Made by a program: the position numbers and the translations under genes. Below are positions 60,690 to 64,000 of a DNA stretch of 64,000 bases, one piece after another. This stretch comes from Sabethes cyaneus (taxonomy: Eukaryota > Arthropoda > Insecta > Diptera > Culicidae): positions 48,414,044 to 48,478,043 of the forward strand of contig NC_071354.1 in assembly GCF_943734655.1 (NCBI RefSeq). The letters run 5' to 3'. Below the pieces are notes generated by a model. It saw nothing but the letters and a program-made list of their open reading frames with translations. It was not told the DNA's origin and did not search any database. The first letter of the stretch is position 1. Each line of letters opens with the position of its first letter.

Positions 60690-61200
60690 TTTTAAGGAAT
60701 AAAGTTGCGAAAATGCAATGGACTTGCATGGTGTTTTATTTCAAAGACGCATTTCTTTGTCCAAAAAACACCTTTTATTGCAAGTAAAAACTAAAATCAT
60801 TCGTCTCCATTGTATTCTCGACACCTTGTAAAAACTTAGAGTTTCATTGGTCTACACACTATGAAAACACAAAAGGCGAATGTTTTCAATGTTTTTGCGG
60901 TCATAAAAAACTTTGGGTATCAGTTCAATATTTTTTCTGGAAAGCTCAATAAAATACTTTCCATATGGTATTAACATCATTTAAATCGGTTCCGTGGTTC
61001 AAAAGTTATGAATTTTCAAAGAAAGAAAAGTGGAAAAAATGGTCATTTTTGGGACCAGACTGACTCAGAAAAAAGAACCAAATAAAAATACGGGCTTAAA
61101 ATTTATTGCAAAGGAATAAGTACACAAAATTTGAATCAAATTGGAGCCATTTTGAATTTAGATATCTTTTTCCATAAAATACTCGTCGATAAACTTGACC
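60690..61200 (-). repeat. Internal fragment of the foldback TIR family
   Basis: It matches 53930-54520 in reverse: agacgcatttctttg, ttggtctacacac, gaaccgattgaaatgatg-type and aagtggaaaaaatgg phrases. No TIRs are preserved. Confidence 0.8.
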
Positions 61201-61948
61201 ACCTTACTTCAGTCAGGTGGAATATAAACTGCGGCAATCAAAATCTTGATTCCTTTGATGACAACAGAAACACAGACTTGTTCGAGATAATTTCAATGTC
61301 TTGAATTAACTAGCGAACTAAGGAACTGTTGAGCAGCGGCCATCAATACGCTACCAAAACTACTTTTGTCACTATCCTTCGAGCTATACGATCACAACGA
61401 CACACGTTGAAGGCGAATCCAAACAGCTAAAGTATATCGATGTAACCATGTAAACCGATTTCAATTAGTATGATTACATCATAGTTGCAATCATTGGAAG
61501 GAATAGACAAGTAATAGGTCGTCTACGTCTGGGGGTCTCTATACCACGCACATTTTTATAATATGCACCAATACCATTCGCGTCATTGGCGTGTGCAGAA
61601 AGCTCCGAAACAGAACTCCCTGCACGTGGAGATGCCAAACTAGACGCGGGGGTACATCAGCGGAAGGCGTGTTCAGATTACAATTGCACTTGCCTAGGAA
61701 GGCCCTGTCACCACACCAGCACACAGGGCGGGGACGACTGCTAGCCGCTGGCAGGAATTGTACGACTGTTGCGCGGGGATCGAGGACTTCCATAATACCC
61801 ACTTCAATGCGTCCCGCGTGATCTTCAGGCGATGACCGAAGAGGGAAAACTAGAAGGAGCCAAATAAGCGCTCTAATAATAAGGGCAGCAGCCGAATAGC
61901 GCCGTAAATGCAAAAGATAAAACTATAATTTCTCCACCAATATTGTAG
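61201..61948. other. Unassigned sequence
   Basis: A GC-richer stretch at 61580-61820 carries overlapping frames on both strands without recognised domains. Confidence 0.4.
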
Positions 61949-61952
61949 ATAA

Positions 61953-62143
61953 TGGGCCCTATTCTCACAGTCCTACAAAATTTAGGTGAGGTGACAATTT
62001 GGTGACAATCACCTGGATGACTTCGCTCACCTGAGTGACTGTACAAATCAATTGGGGCCTGTAAGGCGAGGTGACTTTAGGTGAGGTGACAAGAAAGTGA
62101 AAGAAGTGAGGTGAGGTGAAGTGACTGTGATAATAGGGCCCAA
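61953..62143. mobile_element. 191-bp MITE upstream of the Kazal gene
   Basis: TIRs TGGGCCCTATTCTCACAGTC (left) and TGGGCCCTATTATCACAGTC (complement of the right) differ at one of 20 positions. Target duplication ATAA lies at 61949-61952 and 62144-62147. The interior has several ggtgaggtga units in both orientations. The superfamily is not certain. Confidence 0.85.
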
Positions 62144-62147
62144 TAAT

Positions 62148-62522
62148 TAACTCTATAATTGCCCCTTACACTACCTTTTCGAATTCGGTTTCGCTGAGGC
62201 GCTGTAGTCAAATGAGCATCTACTAAGCAAAAAACCGAAAATGCAGCCTGACGATGCGTCATGATGGCGCAGATAATCCCACGTTGTCAGTAATTGGGAG
62301 TTTAAATGTCGTTGGAACGGCGGAAGGTATGAATCACGAGCTTGCGAGGCACTGTTTGGTAAAATTCCCATCGTCTATCAGAGTCCGGGCACGCCAATGG
62401 TATGCGAAACTAAATTATTCAGCCTTACGAACGGTAATGATTTTACCAGGTCGTTACGGACTAATGAGATTTACACCCAGATTTGTTCTAGTCTAAAACA
62501 ATTTGAAAAACAATTGTTGAGC
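62148..62522. other. Probable 5' regulatory region of the Kazal gene
   Basis: This is the intergenic DNA between the MITE and the TATA box. I see no coding signature; no specific factor sites are claimed. Confidence 0.4.
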
Positions 62523-62528
62523 TATAAA
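62523..62528 (+). promoter_or_regulatory. Candidate TATA box of the Kazal gene
   Basis: TATAAA lies 122 bases before the ATG. A start about 30 bases downstream would give a 5' leader of roughly 95-100 bases. No other good TATA lies closer, except an ataaatagc run at 62578-62586. Confidence 0.5.
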
Positions 62529-62650
62529 CTCCGTTCGACCACATGTTCGTTAACCTAACAAAACATGCTTGATGCTAATAAATAGCTTCAATGCGAGAGT
62601 TTTCGCCTGCATTAGTGAACGTAATTGTCATCTGTGCATAACTATTCGAA

Positions 62651-63397
62651 ATGCAATCAATTTTTATACTGGTAATTGTCGCGCTGCTAGTGGGAGACGC
62701 ATGTATGTCCAGTGCTACCTACATCGTTTACCCACCGGAGTATGACATTTCCAACCAGCAGTTTGCTAAATTCAGCTCCTGCATCGCCCCGACATTCGAT
62801 TCAAATGCTCCTGAGAGTGAGTACGATCCGGTTTGTGCAACTGATGGGTACTCCTACTACAATAAGTACTCGATGAAGTGCCTGGCAATGGCTGTTCCGA
62901 CGGTGAGATTCTCCTTTTACGGCCGATGCCCGAACGAGCCGCTTTTCCTGCCGATGGAATCGGTTCGCGATTGGTGGACTGTTCCGGAGAAAACACGCTT
63001 CGCGGTGAAGAACTGTATCGGCCGTTGTCCGAAACTGTTCGACCCGGTCTGCGGCACCGACAACAAAACCTACAGCAGTGAGTGCGCACTAACCTGTGTA
63101 ACGAACAAAATATCGCACATTACAAAGGCCTACACCGGATTCTGCAAACAGGACATGACAGTGGAGAACAAGTGTCCCCCGATACTGCAACCGGTCTGCG
63201 GAACGGATGGTGTAACCTATTTGAATATGTGCCACCTACGCTATGGTTCCGACAAAGTGCCGAATCTCGAGATGGCTCACATCGGTGACTGCATTCGACG
63301 GTTGGAAGCTATTCAAAAAGGTTTTGATCTGAATAGTAAATTAGCCGATAAGAGTTCCTCCGGTTGCGGAGGAGGTTGTGGGTGTGGGGGTTGTTGA
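62651..63397 (+). CDS. Secreted protein with three Kazal-like modules and Gly/Cys tail
   Basis: This is a 248-residue single-exon frame. Residues 1-21 form a signal peptide (MQSIFILVIVALLVGDACMS), so the product is probably exported. Module 2 (C122, C126, C134, C145, C149, C165) is a complete Kazal fold with spacing C-x3-C-x7-C-x10-C-x3-C and VCGTDNKTYSSEC. The residue two after its second Cys, Lys128, would be the reactive-site P1 and suggests trypsin-like targets. Module 1 (C44, C62, C77, C93) and module 3 (C175, C183, C194, C214) keep VCATDG and VCGTDGVTY, but both lack the first and fifth cysteines. P1 would be Ala46 and Pro177, so module 3 is unlikely to inhibit by the standard mechanism. 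The tail has four Cys among Gly (239-248). Serine-protease inhibition is known for the family; the role here is inferred. It could instead bind a non-protease target. Confidence 0.93.
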   Translation: MQSIFILVIVALLVGDACMSSATYIVYPPEYDISNQQFAKFSSCIAPTFDSNAPESEYDPVCATDGYSYYNKYSMKCLAMAVPTVRFSFYGRCPNEPLFLPMESVRDWWTVPEKTRFAVKNCIGRCPKLFDPVCGTDNKTYSSECALTCVTNKISHITKAYTGFCKQDMTVENKCPPILQPVCGTDGVTYLNMCHLRYGSDKVPNLEMAHIGDCIRRLEAIQKGFDLNSKLADKSSSGCGGGCGCGGC

Positions 63398-63403
63398 AGT
63401 TGA

Positions 63404-63409
63404 AATAAA
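63404..63409 (+). terminator. Polyadenylation signal of the Kazal gene
   Basis: AATAAA begins seven bases after the stop codon, which would give a very short 3' untranslated region. The body is intronless and the signal immediate, so the transcript is compact. Confidence 0.7.
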
Positions 63410-64000
63410 ATTAACAACACAACTGCTAATGTCTTGCCAGACTATTTAACTATTGCATATACAGTTTGAAAAGTTCAAGAAAAATCGACTTTTAATCTAC
63501 TATGGGAAGAAATCCTAAAAATGTCCTAATCTTAAGATCAGTAACTTAAAACAAGTAGAAGTTCAAAAATCTTAATCATCCCGGGGCACTTTTTAAGACA
63601 TAACATCCAGTGAAAGCTGTAACCCCCACTGCCAGTTGGAAACGACGGAAAAAATTCAAAAGGTTATTCAAGGATACTCTCATCCGCATCTTCCCTCGGG
63701 TGGAGAGGGTTCCGCATCCATTCCCCCGCCCGGTGCGCCTGGTCCGACGCTATCCTTTTCGGGGTAGTCAGATTTTAACGTTCGTTCCTATGTTTTAACC
63801 TCCGTGTCCTCTCTCTGTCCGACTCCTGTGCCGTTCCGTTCCGACACTCACTTACGAGCCCGCAAGCAAGCGGGATGAGCGAATGCCTTCGCCCTTTACC
63901 GGCTGGGTTGCTTCACGGAACCGAGAGCGGGACAACGTTAGATATTATCCGTTTTAATCAGGGAAAAGGACGACGACGACGACGAGGACGATGACGACGA
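63410..64000. other. Unassigned 3' end of the window, ends in (GAC)n
   Basis: No gene is recognised. A GC-richer stretch at 63690-63940 has no domain-bearing frame. The last 30 or so bases are a degenerate GAC/GAG trinucleotide run that continues past the edge. Confidence 0.5.

Overview
This window is nuclear DNA of an animal with a large, transposon-rich genome, most probably a mosquito (Culicidae). That is an inference from the retroelement types (RTE-clade endonuclease/reverse transcriptase elements with TAAG tails, an R1-clade LINE, ITmD37D/ITmD37E-type transposases, tRNA-like SINEs) and from one secreted Kazal-domain gene; the sequence alone does not fix the species. Gene density is very low. 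There is no bacterial operon structure, no CRISPR array, and no tRNA or rRNA gene that I can support.

Layout. 0-6.5 kb: a 1-kb (GTCT)n array, a 1-kb pyrimidine-rich tract, a candidate TATA promoter at 4.19 kb, then a dead DD37D mariner (minus strand) whose 5' side holds a 400-bp palindrome. 7-14 kb: RTE scraps, a SINE, and mostly unassigned DNA. 13.9-16 kb: a purine-rich tract interrupted by a DINE-1/Helitron-like element. 17-26.5 kb: transposase and RTE fragments, then a minus-strand R1-clade LINE broken by a SINE, a TAAG repeat and a 900-bp hAT-like element that itself carries a 118-bp Harbinger-like MITE and an RTE fragment. 26.6-28.4 kb: a SINE and a TIR element. 30.7-34.1 kb: an RTE element bounded by a target-site duplication, with the centre of its reverse transcriptase replaced by AT-rich DNA. 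34-46.5 kb: SINEs, foldback elements, a purine-rich tract, tandem repeats and a degenerate satellite. 49 kb: an (AGAGT)n array. 51-61 kb: a cluster of TIR/foldback DNA elements, several with TA target sites and with short motifs reiterated near their ends. 62-63.4 kb: the only complete protein-coding gene I recognise, a signal-peptide-bearing protein with three Kazal-like modules and a Gly/Cys tail, about 510 bp downstream of a small MITE.

The elements do not work together as a pathway; the window is mainly a record of successive insertions. The nesting gives relative ages: R1 first, then the hAT-like element, then the insertions inside it. Elements whose ends I could define (RTE 30737-34132, hAT-like 24344-25243, Harbinger-like 24554-24671, MITE 61953-62143, SINE 26219-26307) are supported by direct repeats at the target. 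Most other repeat boundaries are approximate, because they were read by eye.
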